Source: DATFUL01 sp041499035
Lineage (GTDB): Bacteria; Patescibacteriota; Microgenomatia; UBA8517
DNA: 9,410 nucleotides
Assembly (NCBI GenBank): GCA_041499035.1
Contig: JBGQJK010000030.1
Location: forward strand, 1-9,410
Direction: 5' to 3'
Every line of letters begins with the position of its first letter. Position 1 is the first letter of the stretch. Positions 1 to 7,302 of this stretch are shown here, in pieces. A model generated the notes under the pieces. The model was not told where the DNA came from, did not search any database, and saw only the letters and a program-made list of their open reading frames with translations. The position numbers and the translations under genes were made by a program.

Positions 1-735
1 CACAATAACCTCAGCAAGATCGTTTATTCTGAGAGGCTTTAAAATCGGAACAAAAATCTCTCCACCTTTCATGTCATAAATTGCGTTTTTAACCAGTTCT
101 ATTGCCTGCCCGAAAGTCAGGACAAATCTGGTCATTCTCCTGTCCGTAACTGTAACTGGGCCACCAGCACCAATCTGTTTCTTAAAAAGAGGTATTACAG
201 AACCGCGCGACTCCAGTACATTCCCATATCGGACAGAAGCAAACTTTGTTTTTTGGTATCCGACTTTGTTCGCTAAAGTAAAAATCCTTTCCTGCAAACC
301 TTTAGTCATACCCATGACATTAATGGGCTCCACTGCTTTATCGGTGCTGACCGATAAAACCTTCGGCACTTCAGCATAAACCGCAGCGTCTACAACATTC
401 TGAGCCCCCAGTACGTTAGTTTTAACAGCTTCAAAAACGTTGTACTCAGAAGAAGGAATTTGCTTAAGTGCAGCTGCGTGGATCAATACATCAACCCCTC
501 CGCGTATCGCTTTATTGAGAGAGTCGAGATCGCGGACATCCCCGATAACAAACCTAAGTTTGTCCTTAAAATTTTTTAATTCGAATTGCATCGAATATTG
601 CTTGTCTTCATCCCTAGAGAAAACGACTACCTTTTTAGGTTTTTCTTTGAGAATCTCCTTGACAAAGTAGCTACCGAAAGAGCCGGTACCTCCCGTGATA
701 AAAACTATTTTATTTCGGAAAAAATTTTTTGCCAT
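1..735 (-). CDS. UDP-GlcNAc 4,6-dehydratase, FnlA/CapE-like extended SDR (C-terminus beyond window)
   Basis: I translated this frame directly: 245 codons from an ATG at 735-733, open to the left edge. The family is usually about 330-345 residues, so roughly the last quarter is missing. A Rossmann NAD(P) motif GGTGSFG lies at residues 15-21, GDVRD at 65-69, HAAALKQIPSSEYN at 86-99 and STDKA at 130-134. The position of the usual YxxxK tyrosine reads MGMTK (141-145), so it is Met141 with Lys145. This Met form is known in WbpM and, from memory, in FnlA/CapE. The ALKQIPSSEYN and RYGNVLESRGSVIPLF segments resemble the 5-inverting PseB/FnlA/CapE branch more than CapD. The expected role is cytoplasmic conversion of UDP-GlcNAc to a 4-keto-6-deoxy sugar for surface glycan. 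No clear ribosome binding site precedes it, but a good promoter does (756-783). The exact product (FucNAc, QuiNAc or pseudaminic-type branch) is not decided by this fragment. Confidence 0.92.
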   Translation of the reverse strand, partial: MAKNFFRNKIVFITGGTGSFGSYFVKEILKEKPKKVVVFSRDEDKQYSMQFELKNFKDKLRFVIGDVRDLDSLNKAIRGGVDVLIHAAALKQIPSSEYNVFEAVKTNVLGAQNVVDAAVYAEVPKVLSVSTDKAVEPINVMGMTKGLQERIFTLANKVGYQKTKFASVRYGNVLESRGSVIPLFKKQIGAGGPVTVTDRRMTRFVLTFGQAIELVKNAIYDMKGGEIFVPILKPLRINDLAEVIV

Positions 736-755
736 AGATTTAATAACTGGCTTGT

Positions 756-783
756 ATTATATAGAGAGTTGCCAAATTATCAA
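756..783 (-). promoter_or_regulatory. sigma70-type promoter for the dehydratase gene
   Basis: On the minus strand a -35 box TTGATA (783-778, five of six consensus bases) is followed by a 16-bp spacer and a perfect -10 box TATAAT (761-756). Transcription would start near 749, leaving a leader of about 14 nt before the ATG at 735. It sits in the only gap of any size in the left arm, so the dehydratase and whatever follows it can be expressed separately from the flippase and glycosyltransferases. No experimental support is available. Confidence 0.65.
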
Positions 784-798
784 ATTCAGAACGGACGA

Positions 799-2019
799 CT
801 ATGTCTTAAGGGTTTTATTGATAAAATAAATCGTGAACGGAACGGAGATTAAAGTCCCAATTATTGCAGCAACCCCAGCCCCTATAATTCCATATGTATG
901 TGTGAGCGGTAATATCGTTAGCCAAAGCCCTAATGTACTTACTATTTGGACAATTGCCGAATATTTTTGTTTCTCCTTAGCAACCAGCAGAGAATTCGTG
1001 GAACTGGCTACCCCGCGCACAACTCCCAAAATCGAAAGAAGTTTAACAACGGGGATGGCAGCTTCCCAACCATTACCAAAAAGTATGTTAACTATCGGAG
1101 AGGCAAAAATAAAAATAAATATTCCTGTCAAACTCATTAATACAAAATTCACTAAAGTGTTTTTAAGGAAAGCAGATTTTAACCGGATTGTTTCTTCAGA
1201 GATTTTGGAAAAAATCGGAAAAGTTACACGAAAGAAAACGTCACCGACCTCGGTCAAAGGGGCTGTAGAAATTGTATATGCATTATCATAAATTCCAAGC
1301 GGCGCCACTCCCAAAACTCTTCCGACAACTATATTATCACTTTGGGTATAGACGTAATCGAAAATACCAAAAAGGGTTAGCCACTTACCTTTGCTGAGTA
1401 CCTCCCGGGTTTTGGTGAAATCATGCTCAAACTTTGGCCAAGGCCTTGCAACAATAAATGTATAAATTACTTCAAATATGGACCCTGTCAACATTCCCCA
1501 AACCAAACCGTATGCTGATTTTAAAATAATTACTCCGGCGACAGATGCTAACGATTCAACAAAAAAAATCAATACTCTATACAAAAATTCTTTATTAAAG
1601 TGGAGGTCTTTTTGAAACCTTACAATTGACGGGTTAATAAATCCTCTAATTAACGGGATTAATGCTGCTATATAGAGTAATTCCTTTGAACCGGAAGAAT
1701 GGAAAAAATTGCTTATTACTCCGGCGGAAATAAAAATGAGAAACGAAATTAAACCCCCGCGGATTATGGAAATCACCCAAGCATTATTAATATATTCGTC
1801 CATACTTTGCTTAGTCTGGATCAAGATAGCATTAATACCTGTTTCTGTGATTGTTTCCAGAAAACCGAGCACTATCGTTACCACTCCATAAACCCCGATG
1901 CTATACGGGGATAGTATATGAGCAATAATAGCGATCCGAATTACGCCTATTACGCGATATAAAACCCTGAATGAAGTCATCCAGGTAAGACCTTTTAGTG
2001 TGTCCCTAAAATAACCCAT
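799..2019 (-). CDS. Wzx-like polysaccharide flippase (MOP superfamily)
   Basis: This 406-residue protein is strongly hydrophobic from end to end, with roughly a dozen predicted transmembrane helices separated by short basic loops. The middle segment SDNIVVGRVLGVAPLGIYDN is typical of WzxC/RfbX-type lipopolysaccharide and exopolysaccharide transporters. The family flips undecaprenyl-linked oligosaccharides across the cytoplasmic membrane. At 406 residues it is shorter than WzxC (about 480), which fits loss of the last helices. The frame is open further upstream to 2094, but those 25 codons lie inside the glycosyltransferase gene and encode a polar, Cys/His-containing stretch unlike the family. 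The ATG at 2019-2017 overlaps the upstream stop as TAATG, so coupled translation is likely, and the protein then begins MGYFRDTLKGLTW as expected. Placement beside two glycosyltransferases supports a Wzx role. The transported glycan is unknown. Confidence 0.91.
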   Translation of the reverse strand: MGYFRDTLKGLTWMTSFRVLYRVIGVIRIAIIAHILSPYSIGVYGVVTIVLGFLETITETGINAILIQTKQSMDEYINNAWVISIIRGGLISFLIFISAGVISNFFHSSGSKELLYIAALIPLIRGFINPSIVRFQKDLHFNKEFLYRVLIFFVESLASVAGVIILKSAYGLVWGMLTGSIFEVIYTFIVARPWPKFEHDFTKTREVLSKGKWLTLFGIFDYVYTQSDNIVVGRVLGVAPLGIYDNAYTISTAPLTEVGDVFFRVTFPIFSKISEETIRLKSAFLKNTLVNFVLMSLTGIFIFIFASPIVNILFGNGWEAAIPVVKLLSILGVVRGVASSTNSLLVAKEKQKYSAIVQIVSTLGLWLTILPLTHTYGIIGAGVAAIIGTLISVPFTIYFINKTLKT

Positions 2020-2963
2020 TAAAGTCCAAGTATACCTGATATGAAACCGGACATGACTGCAAAGTCGGATGAAATTTGAAGAACAGGTCCCCAAATAGCT
2101 TCTTTGTATTCCCCAAACTCAATAAAAACTTTGCGGAAAGACCAAGTCAAGTAAACGAAAAATAAAAGGATCCAGATAGGGAAGAGGTAACTAAATTTTA
2201 AAGAAATGATAAAAAGTGGCACCAAGGCTAAATAGCGAAAGAGGATTGAAAGGGCTTTGATATTGTGCGACGCAAGACCTTTTGACGGATGCCACCATAT
2301 TCCATATCGAATATCCCATTTTGCATATGCGCGAATCTTATTAAAGAACTCTTGCAAAGTTTCCGGCATCCCCCACTCTACTATTGCACTTTTCACGCGT
2401 GCGTATTTGAGGCCAATTTTTAAAGCTTTATAGTTAAAATCTGTATCTTCCGCAGAGTTTTCACGGCTTTCCGGAAACCCTCCTACTTCTTCCCAGGCAC
2501 TTTTTCTAAATGCCATTGACCGCGCTGAGGGTAAAAAGTTTATACCAAACTTGCGAGATGTAACCCCAAGAAACACTCCCATTGCTTTTTGCATAGAATT
2601 TTCACCCGTCATCTTGTAAAACCCTGCAGATATATCCACCTCGTCGTGTATAAAAGGTTTTGTAATCTCTGCCAGCCAGTCGTCTCGCGCTATACACCCT
2701 GCGTCCGTGATAGCCACAATCCCGTTTTTAGCGATTTCGATACCAAGATTACGCCCTTTTGCCCTAGAGCATTTTTCTTTGAGAAGTTTAATTTTCCCAA
2801 ATCTCTTTTGGTAATGATGTATTATTTCAATTGTCCTATCCTTGGAACCGCCATCCACAACCACTATTTCATCCGGCTTTTTAGTCTGGGCCAAAAGCGA
2901 ATCCAAGAGAGGCCCAATGGTCCCCTCTTCATTAAATGTGGTTATACAAATCGAGATATTCAT
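2019..2963 (-). CDS. Family 2 glycosyltransferase with C-terminal membrane helices
   Basis: This 314-residue protein has a GT-A fold N-terminus: ISICITTFNEEGTIGPLL at the start, VVVDGGSKDRT at residues 35-44 for nucleotide binding, TDAGC at 86-90 in the place of the DxD metal motif, and AEDTDF at 171-176 as the likely acceptor/catalytic-base acidic region. RAYAKWDIRYGI (211-222) resembles the K/R/Q-rich post-catalytic motif of GT2 enzymes. Hydrophobic segments around 243-275 and a hydrophobic C-terminus from about 293 suggest anchoring to the inner face of the cytoplasmic membrane, where it would extend a lipid-linked glycan. The start MNISICITTF is the canonical beginning of the fold, so the 32-nt overlap with the upstream gene appears real. 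Donor sugar and acceptor cannot be predicted. Confidence 0.93.
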   Translation of the reverse strand: MNISICITTFNEEGTIGPLLDSLLAQTKKPDEIVVVDGGSKDRTIEIIHHYQKRFGKIKLLKEKCSRAKGRNLGIEIAKNGIVAITDAGCIARDDWLAEITKPFIHDEVDISAGFYKMTGENSMQKAMGVFLGVTSRKFGINFLPSARSMAFRKSAWEEVGGFPESRENSAEDTDFNYKALKIGLKYARVKSAIVEWGMPETLQEFFNKIRAYAKWDIRYGIWWHPSKGLASHNIKALSILFRYLALVPLFIISLKFSYLFPIWILLFFVYLTWSFRKVFIEFGEYKEAIWGPVLQISSDFAVMSGFISGILGL

Positions 2964-3834
2964 CGGCTAGCTCACTCCAGGTTGGGAATCTCTTTACTTT
3001 TTTAATTTCCGCCCAACAATCCTTTTTAAAACGGTTACTAGGAAAAATCATAACTTTGCAACCAAAGTTTTTTGCTTCAATATAAGTAAGATACCCTCCC
3101 GGAACACAAATTTTAGCTATTTTCATAAATGGTGCTGGATCGGTAAATCCATGAACAACACCATACTGTCTACAACGACTACTTAAATCTCCGTCACCTA
3201 CAAAGTCAACGGTATATTTCCTATTATTATCTAACCAAGAAAAAAATTCCCAAAGTCCGTTGTCCTCACTCAATCTCCCGACAAACACTATTTTAAGCTT
3301 ATCTTTCCAACTTTTATAGTTTATATTCGAACTATAATTGGTTGCCCCATAAATAATTTTATCCACTTTTACTCCGTAATATTTCAACGTGCATTTCCCT
3401 ACAGACATAGTACCCATAGATAGCTTTGAAGCTATCCTTTTTTGGATAATATTAAATAATGGAACAGGCCATATTCCTTCCCAGCCATGAAAGGTAGTGA
3501 AAACCTTCGTGTTCGGCAAAAATAATCTAAATGGCAAATACCAAATAAAAACATCGTGAATATGTACTATATTGGCCTCGTTTATCAACTTTCTGTGTTT
3601 TAAAATCTGCAACCAAATATAAATCAATCCTAAATATTTTAGGTGAGGATAAAAAATCCTAACAAGCTTTATGCCGTCTATTATTTCCTTGTTTTTCAAG
3701 AAGTTGTCGTATTTCTCAGTAAGAATAGTTACATCATGACCTTTTGCGATCAAGCTTTTCGCAATTTCTATCGTGTGCTTTTCGACGCCCCCAATGTGGG
3801 GGTAAAAAAGCCTACTAATAAATAATATTTTCAC
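2932..3834 (-). CDS. Short GT4-type (GT-B) glycosyltransferase
   Basis: The protein has 300 residues, against about 350-400 for most GT4 members. The N-terminal Rossmann half carries MKILFISRLFYPHIGGVEKH with the acceptor-side GGVEKH (15-20), HIHD at 91-94 and TTFHG at 113-117. The C-terminal half carries VFVGRLSEDNGL (183-194) and FVGDGD (211-216). The usual donor-site EX7E motif is replaced by GGYLTYIEA (246-254), which keeps only the second glutamate (Glu253). The Lys usual in the GRLxxxKG motif is Asn192. I recall a comparable GYLxxLEA form in other CPR glycosyltransferases, so this may be a subfamily trait rather than decay. The start codon is GTG (3834-3832), with no ribosome binding site. 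An extended -10 box ends seven bases upstream. It is the first gene of the left arm. The sugar transferred is unknown. Confidence 0.9.
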   Translation of the reverse strand: MKILFISRLFYPHIGGVEKHTIEIAKSLIAKGHDVTILTEKYDNFLKNKEIIDGIKLVRIFYPHLKYLGLIYIWLQILKHRKLINEANIVHIHDVFIWYLPFRLFLPNTKVFTTFHGWEGIWPVPLFNIIQKRIASKLSMGTMSVGKCTLKYYGVKVDKIIYGATNYSSNINYKSWKDKLKIVFVGRLSEDNGLWEFFSWLDNNRKYTVDFVGDGDLSSRCRQYGVVHGFTDPAPFMKIAKICVPGGYLTYIEAKNFGCKVMIFPSNRFKKDCWAEIKKVKRFPTWSELADEYLDLYNHI

Positions 3835-3840
3835 TATCGA

Positions 3841-3849
3841 AGTTTACCA
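3841..3849 (-). promoter_or_regulatory. Extended -10 promoter element for the left arm
   Basis: On the minus strand the sequence reads TGGTAAACT, that is a TGn extension followed by TAAACT (four of six matches to TATAAT). No good -35 box lies 16-18 bp upstream, which extended -10 promoters can tolerate. Start of transcription about seven bases on would fall at the G of the GTG start codon (3834), implying a leaderless mRNA. The element is short and AT-rich sequence produces such matches by chance. Confidence 0.4.
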
Positions 3850-3852
3850 CAA

Positions 3853-3866
3853 GTAGATTATTCTAC
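3853..3866. promoter_or_regulatory. Palindrome between the divergent arms, candidate operator
   Basis: GTAGATTATTCTAC contains a perfect 5-bp inverted repeat GTAGA/TCTAC around four central bases. It lies almost midway between the two mirrored extended -10 elements, at the place where a dimeric regulator could affect both promoters. No regulator gene is in the window, and a 5-bp repeat alone is weak evidence. Confidence 0.3.
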
Positions 3867-3873
3867 GATTTTA

Positions 3874-3882
3874 TGGTATTAA
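3874..3882 (+). promoter_or_regulatory. Extended -10 promoter element for the right arm
   Basis: TGGTATTAA is a TGn extension followed by TATTAA (matches TATAAT at four positions). The sequence 17 bp upstream is a poor -35 (TAGATT). A start about seven bases downstream falls at the ATG at 3889, the third codon of the longest reading of the dehydrogenase gene, again implying a leaderless mRNA. It mirrors the minus-strand element at 3841-3849, both beginning TGGTA. Confidence 0.4.
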
Positions 3883-4902
3883 ATGACCATGGACAAAATA
3901 AAGATTGCCGTCATAGGAGTGGGAGCGATGGGCAGGAATCATACGCGTAACTACTTTGAAATGGAAGGGATTAAACTGGTTGGGGTTTCGGACCTGGACG
4001 AGAAAAGAGGACGTGAAGTCGCAAAAACCTATAAGACAAAATATTATAAGGACTACAAAAAACTAATTGAGAAAGAACGTCCTGACGCTGTAAGCATAGC
4101 GACACCGACGGTCTTGCATAAGGTTATCTCACAAGACTTCATAAAAAGCAAAATATCTGTGCTTATTGAAAAGCCCCTTGCCTCTAATCTAAAAGATGCC
4201 AAAAAGCTTATCCATTTAGCAAAAAAGGAAGGAGTAATTTTAGCCGTTGGGCACACAGAGAGGTTTAACCCAGCCGTCGTCAAACTGAAAGAGATAGTCG
4301 ATACTGGAAAACTTGGCAGTATTCTATCTATCGTGGTAAAAAGAGTCGGGTTTTATCCTCCCCAAATAAAAGATGTCGATGTTGTAACAGATCTCGCCGT
4401 TCACGATTTAGATATAGTGACTTCCATTATCGGAAAGGTTCCACACTCAATTTTTGCAAGAGGAAGCGGCAGTATAATTAAAGGCCGAGCAGATCATGCT
4501 GAGATTCTATTAAATTTTGGAAAATTTGGGTGTTTTTTGCAAGTTAACTGGGTCACACCCATAAAGATTAGGAGCTTGGCGGTTACAGGAACAAAAGGAT
4601 ATGCGGAACTTAATTACGTTACACAAAAACTATCTCTATATAAAACTATCTATAATCGAAAGCAACCAAAAGGGTTTAAAGAATTTGTGGCAAATTTTGG
4701 TGAATCTAAAAAAGTTACCTTACAAATAAGGAAGGCTGAACCTTTAAGGTTGGAGCTAAATGATTTTATTCGTTCTGTTAGAGAAAAGTCCAATCCTACT
4801 GTGACAGGCGAGGATGGTGCAAAGGCCGTACGACTATCTCAATTAATAAAGGACAGCATTAAGAGTGGTAGGAACATCGAAGTAATAAATGAAAAAAGTT
4901 AA
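3883..4902 (+). CDS. Gfo/Idh/MocA-family NAD(P)-dependent sugar dehydrogenase, possibly UDP-GlcNAc 3-dehydrogenase
   Basis: This 339-residue protein is full length for the family. The N-terminal Rossmann motif IGVGAMGRNH (11-20) binds NAD(P), IEKPLA (95-100) holds the catalytic lysine Lys97, GHTERFNP (123-130) marks the start of the substrate domain, and DLAVHDLD (170-177) carries the conserved His174. The GHxERFNP pattern is one I associate with UDP-GlcNAc 3-dehydrogenases (archaeal and GnnA/WlbA-like enzymes), which oxidise the sugar C3 before transamination. The aminotransferase at the end of the operon is a plausible partner. There are two possible starts, ATG at 3883 (MTMDK) and ATG at 3889 (MDK). 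The promoter spacing favours 3889, but the longer one is listed. It is the first gene of the right arm and overlaps the next by 14 nt. The substrate assignment is inference. Confidence 0.92.
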   Translation: MTMDKIKIAVIGVGAMGRNHTRNYFEMEGIKLVGVSDLDEKRGREVAKTYKTKYYKDYKKLIEKERPDAVSIATPTVLHKVISQDFIKSKISVLIEKPLASNLKDAKKLIHLAKKEGVILAVGHTERFNPAVVKLKEIVDTGKLGSILSIVVKRVGFYPPQIKDVDVVTDLAVHDLDIVTSIIGKVPHSIFARGSGSIIKGRADHAEILLNFGKFGCFLQVNWVTPIKIRSLAVTGTKGYAELNYVTQKLSLYKTIYNRKQPKGFKEFVANFGESKKVTLQIRKAEPLRLELNDFIRSVREKSNPTVTGEDGAKAVRLSQLIKDSIKSGRNIEVINEKS

Positions 4903-5959
4903 AAAAATATTAGTGACGGGTGCAGGAGGATCTGCTTCTCACAACTTCATAGAATCTCTGAGAATTTCCGGAGAAAGGTTCTATATTATTGGTGCAGACG
5001 TAAAGAAGTATCACATAGAATTATCAGATGTCGACGAAAGGGTAATTATTCCCATGGTATCGGATAAAAACTATTTAAAAACCTTAAATCGATTAATCGT
5101 CGATAAACAAATTGATTTTGTCCATGCTCAGCCGGATCCAGAGGTGTTGTTATTGTCCAGCGCGCGAGACAAAATAAAAACGAAGCTTTTTTTACCAAAT
5201 AGAGAAACAATAGAAATATGTCAGGAAAAAATGAGGCTCATGGAACTCTTGTCAAGTCACGGGGTCCCAATTCCCAAATCATATCCGGTAAATAGCGAGC
5301 GCGATCTAAAAATCTATTTAGGAAAAATTTTAAGAAATAATGAAAAGGCATGGCTAAGAGCAACTCGTGGAGCGGGTTCAAAAGCAAGTCTGTCTGTAAA
5401 GTATTTTGAACATGCCAGAATGTGGATTGATTATTGGGAAAAAACAAAAGGCGTTGGATATGGTAAGTTTATGTTGTCAGAATTTCTACCCGGTAAAGAA
5501 TTTGCATTCCAAAGTATTTGGAGTGGGGGGAAATTAATTACTTCTCAAGCCAGAGAAAGAATAGAATACATTTTTGGCGAATTAACTCCTACCGGGCAAA
5601 CGTCGTCGCCTTCCGTTGCCAAAACAGTTCACAGAGCCGATGTAAATAAAGTCGCAACCTTAGCAATTCTAAGCCTCGATTCTAACGCAACTGGAGTCTT
5701 TTGTGTTGACTTGAAAGAAAATATTAAAGGAATACCTTGTATTACAGAAATTAATGCAGGGAGATTTTTTACCACTAGTAATTTTTTTTCCCAGGCAGGA
5801 TCTAATATGCCCTATTACTATACAAAAATGGCCTTCGGTGAAAAACTCCCTAAACTTCCGAAATACAATGCTCTTAAGGCTAACCTGTACTGGGTACGAA
5901 TGGTGGATATGGGTTATAAATTAGTTAAAGATGGAAATTGGACAAGCCTTAAAATATAA
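4889..5959 (+). CDS. ATP-grasp ligase (carbamoyl-phosphate-synthase-like)
   Basis: The protein has 356 residues. It opens with a pre-ATP-grasp Rossmann-like region (ILVTGAGGSASHNF, 7-20). The flexible ATP-loop region is LRATRGAGSKAS (156-167), PGKEF with Glu204 lies in the nucleotide site, and CVDL...EINAGR (272-291) supplies the acidic and Asn metal ligands Asp274, Glu287 and Asn289. ATP-grasp enzymes activate a carboxylate as an acyl phosphate and join it to an amine, thiol or other nucleophile. In this operon an amine could come from the aminotransferase, so attachment of an amino acid or other acid to an amino sugar is a reasonable guess but not shown. The ATG lies inside the upstream gene (14-nt overlap), with no good ribosome binding site, so coupled translation is likely. 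No transmembrane segment or signal peptide is evident. Confidence 0.88.
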   Translation: MKKVKKILVTGAGGSASHNFIESLRISGERFYIIGADVKKYHIELSDVDERVIIPMVSDKNYLKTLNRLIVDKQIDFVHAQPDPEVLLLSSARDKIKTKLFLPNRETIEICQEKMRLMELLSSHGVPIPKSYPVNSERDLKIYLGKILRNNEKAWLRATRGAGSKASLSVKYFEHARMWIDYWEKTKGVGYGKFMLSEFLPGKEFAFQSIWSGGKLITSQARERIEYIFGELTPTGQTSSPSVAKTVHRADVNKVATLAILSLDSNATGVFCVDLKENIKGIPCITEINAGRFFTTSNFFSQAGSNMPYYYTKMAFGEKLPKLPKYNALKANLYWVRMVDMGYKLVKDGNWTSLKI

Positions 5960-5962
5960 ATA

Positions 5963-6556
5963 ATGAAACCTCAAGGAATAATTTTTGACCTAGATGGTAC
6001 ACTATACAAACTCGACATAGATTGGGGCAAACTCAAGAAAAGGCTTTCTCTTTTTGCCAAAAAATATAATTTCACTTCCACTTTTACACCTCTAGACCCA
6101 GAGATAAGCAGATTTACACTATTTTTGAGTGAGACATATAACAAAAGGGGTGTAAACAAGATAAAGCTAACCCTATATAAAATAATAACCCATGAGGAGT
6201 TAAAAGGTGCGAAAACAGGTGGTGAAGTGGAGGGATCGACAGATATCATGGAAAAACTTCATTCTGATCAAATAAAGATAGCTATTGTTTCCTCAAATTC
6301 CACCGACACAATTTCCAAAGTTATCAAAAAAATGAATTGGAAGATTGATGAAACTATTGGCAGAGAAAATGTTTTAGCGTTAAAACCCAACCCTGAAGGG
6401 GTACTAAAATGCCTAAAAAAAATGAGGTTAGCGGCCAAAAAATGTTGGGCTATTGGTGATAGGCAGGTAGATGTAGACGCCTATAAAAGTGCAAAAATCT
6501 ATAAAATATTTTTTCTTGGCAAAAACATTACTAAATTAAGCCAATTATATGAATGA
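5963..6556 (+). CDS. HAD-superfamily phosphatase
   Basis: The protein has 197 residues and all four HAD motifs are visible: motif I DLDGT with nucleophile Asp9 and acid/base Asp11, motif II VSSNS (109-113), motif III lysine Lys141 in LKPNPEG, and motif IV GDRQVDVDA with Asp166 and Asp170. The insert between motifs I and II (about 20-95) is a small helical C1-type cap, which suits a small phosphorylated metabolite. The ATG follows the ATP-grasp stop after 3 nt and has no Shine-Dalgarno sequence. The position suggests removal of a phosphate from a glycan intermediate or a by-product of the ATP-grasp step. General phosphoglycolate-phosphatase-like activity cannot be excluded. Confidence 0.88.
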   Translation: MKPQGIIFDLDGTLYKLDIDWGKLKKRLSLFAKKYNFTSTFTPLDPEISRFTLFLSETYNKRGVNKIKLTLYKIITHEELKGAKTGGEVEGSTDIMEKLHSDQIKIAIVSSNSTDTISKVIKKMNWKIDETIGRENVLALKPNPEGVLKCLKKMRLAAKKCWAIGDRQVDVDAYKSAKIYKIFFLGKNITKLSQLYE

Positions 6557-7301
6557 AAGCTTTCTGAGGAAATACTACAACCAAAAGGCCAATCTGTTTA
6601 ATGAACTTGAATTAACATATAATAACAAATCAAGGTATAAAAGGTTCTTCTTTAACATTAGGTTCAAGAATGTTATTAAAACATTGTCCCCAGGGCGAAA
6701 AGAAAAAATTTTAGATGTCGGGTGCGGAACTGGATATTACTTAAAGTATGTTTTAGAAAAGGGTGCCGAAGCCTACGGAACCGACTTGTCAGAAGAATAT
6801 ATCAAGCAGTCTAAGGCTTACATTTATCCTCAACACGCAAATCTTAAGATTGCCAGCGCTACTAATATCCCGTTTAGAAATGATTATTTTGATAAGGTGC
6901 TAATGACAGAAGTAATCGAACATATTCCCCGCTACAGAGAATCTCTCAGGGAAATATATCGGGTCCTGAAAATCGGTGGTAGTGCTATCATCACAACGCC
7001 AAATAAGTTCTCCTATATGAATATTGCCTACAAACTAAAGAGAGTTCTAAAAGGATTCAAATTTAATGAACATGTAAAGGAGTTCAGTAGGAACGAATTC
7101 TTGAGTCTTTTAAGTAAATATTTTAAAATCGAAAAAGTCGTTATGTGCAACTTCCTTATGCCGTACCCGCTTGACAATTATTTTCTTAACAATTTCCCAG
7201 CAAGGATGGAGAAGTATTTTGAAGATATTGAAAAATTTATGTCTAACTCGCCTTTCCTTAAATTTCTTGGTTGGACTATGATAGTTAAAGTTATCAAATA
7301 G
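6549..7301 (+). CDS. Class I SAM-dependent methyltransferase (Methyltransf_11 type)
   Basis: The protein has 250 residues. SAM-binding motif I is ILDVGCGTGYYL (54-65), an acidic residue ends beta-strand 2 (Asp79 in YGTDLS), ATNIPF precedes motif II, and DKVLMTEVIEHI (115-126) followed by LKIGG (140-144) is the standard UbiE/UbiG-like core. The residues after about 155 are variable, basic and aromatic, and would form the substrate-binding part. The ATG overlaps the HAD stop by 8 nt. Within this operon it probably methylates a sugar hydroxyl, amine or attached group of the glycan, but the acceptor is not readable from the sequence. No membrane segment is obvious. Confidence 0.9.
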   Translation: MNESFLRKYYNQKANLFNELELTYNNKSRYKRFFFNIRFKNVIKTLSPGRKEKILDVGCGTGYYLKYVLEKGAEAYGTDLSEEYIKQSKAYIYPQHANLKIASATNIPFRNDYFDKVLMTEVIEHIPRYRESLREIYRVLKIGGSAIITTPNKFSYMNIAYKLKRVLKGFKFNEHVKEFSRNEFLSLLSKYFKIEKVVMCNFLMPYPLDNYFLNNFPARMEKYFEDIEKFMSNSPFLKFLGWTMIVKVIK

Positions 7302-7302
7302 T

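Noticed and set aside
440..1291. Plus-strand open frames of 60-150 codons opposite the dehydratase and flippase genes.
   Set aside because: They are antisense to well-supported genes, have no domain or start signal, and their composition follows from the opposite strand.
2020..2094. A 25-codon upstream extension of the flippase gene to an ATG at 2094.
   Set aside because: It lies within the GT2 coding sequence, encodes a polar Cys/His-rich stretch unlike Wzx proteins, and the TAATG junction at 2019 gives the expected N-terminus.
2589..3005. A 138-codon plus-strand frame opposite the GT2 gene.
   Set aside because: It is fully antisense to the conserved GT2 motifs and its translation shows no family features.
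5971..6249. A 92-codon minus-strand frame opposite the HAD gene.
   Set aside because: The plus strand encodes all four HAD motifs, so the antisense frame is a by-product.
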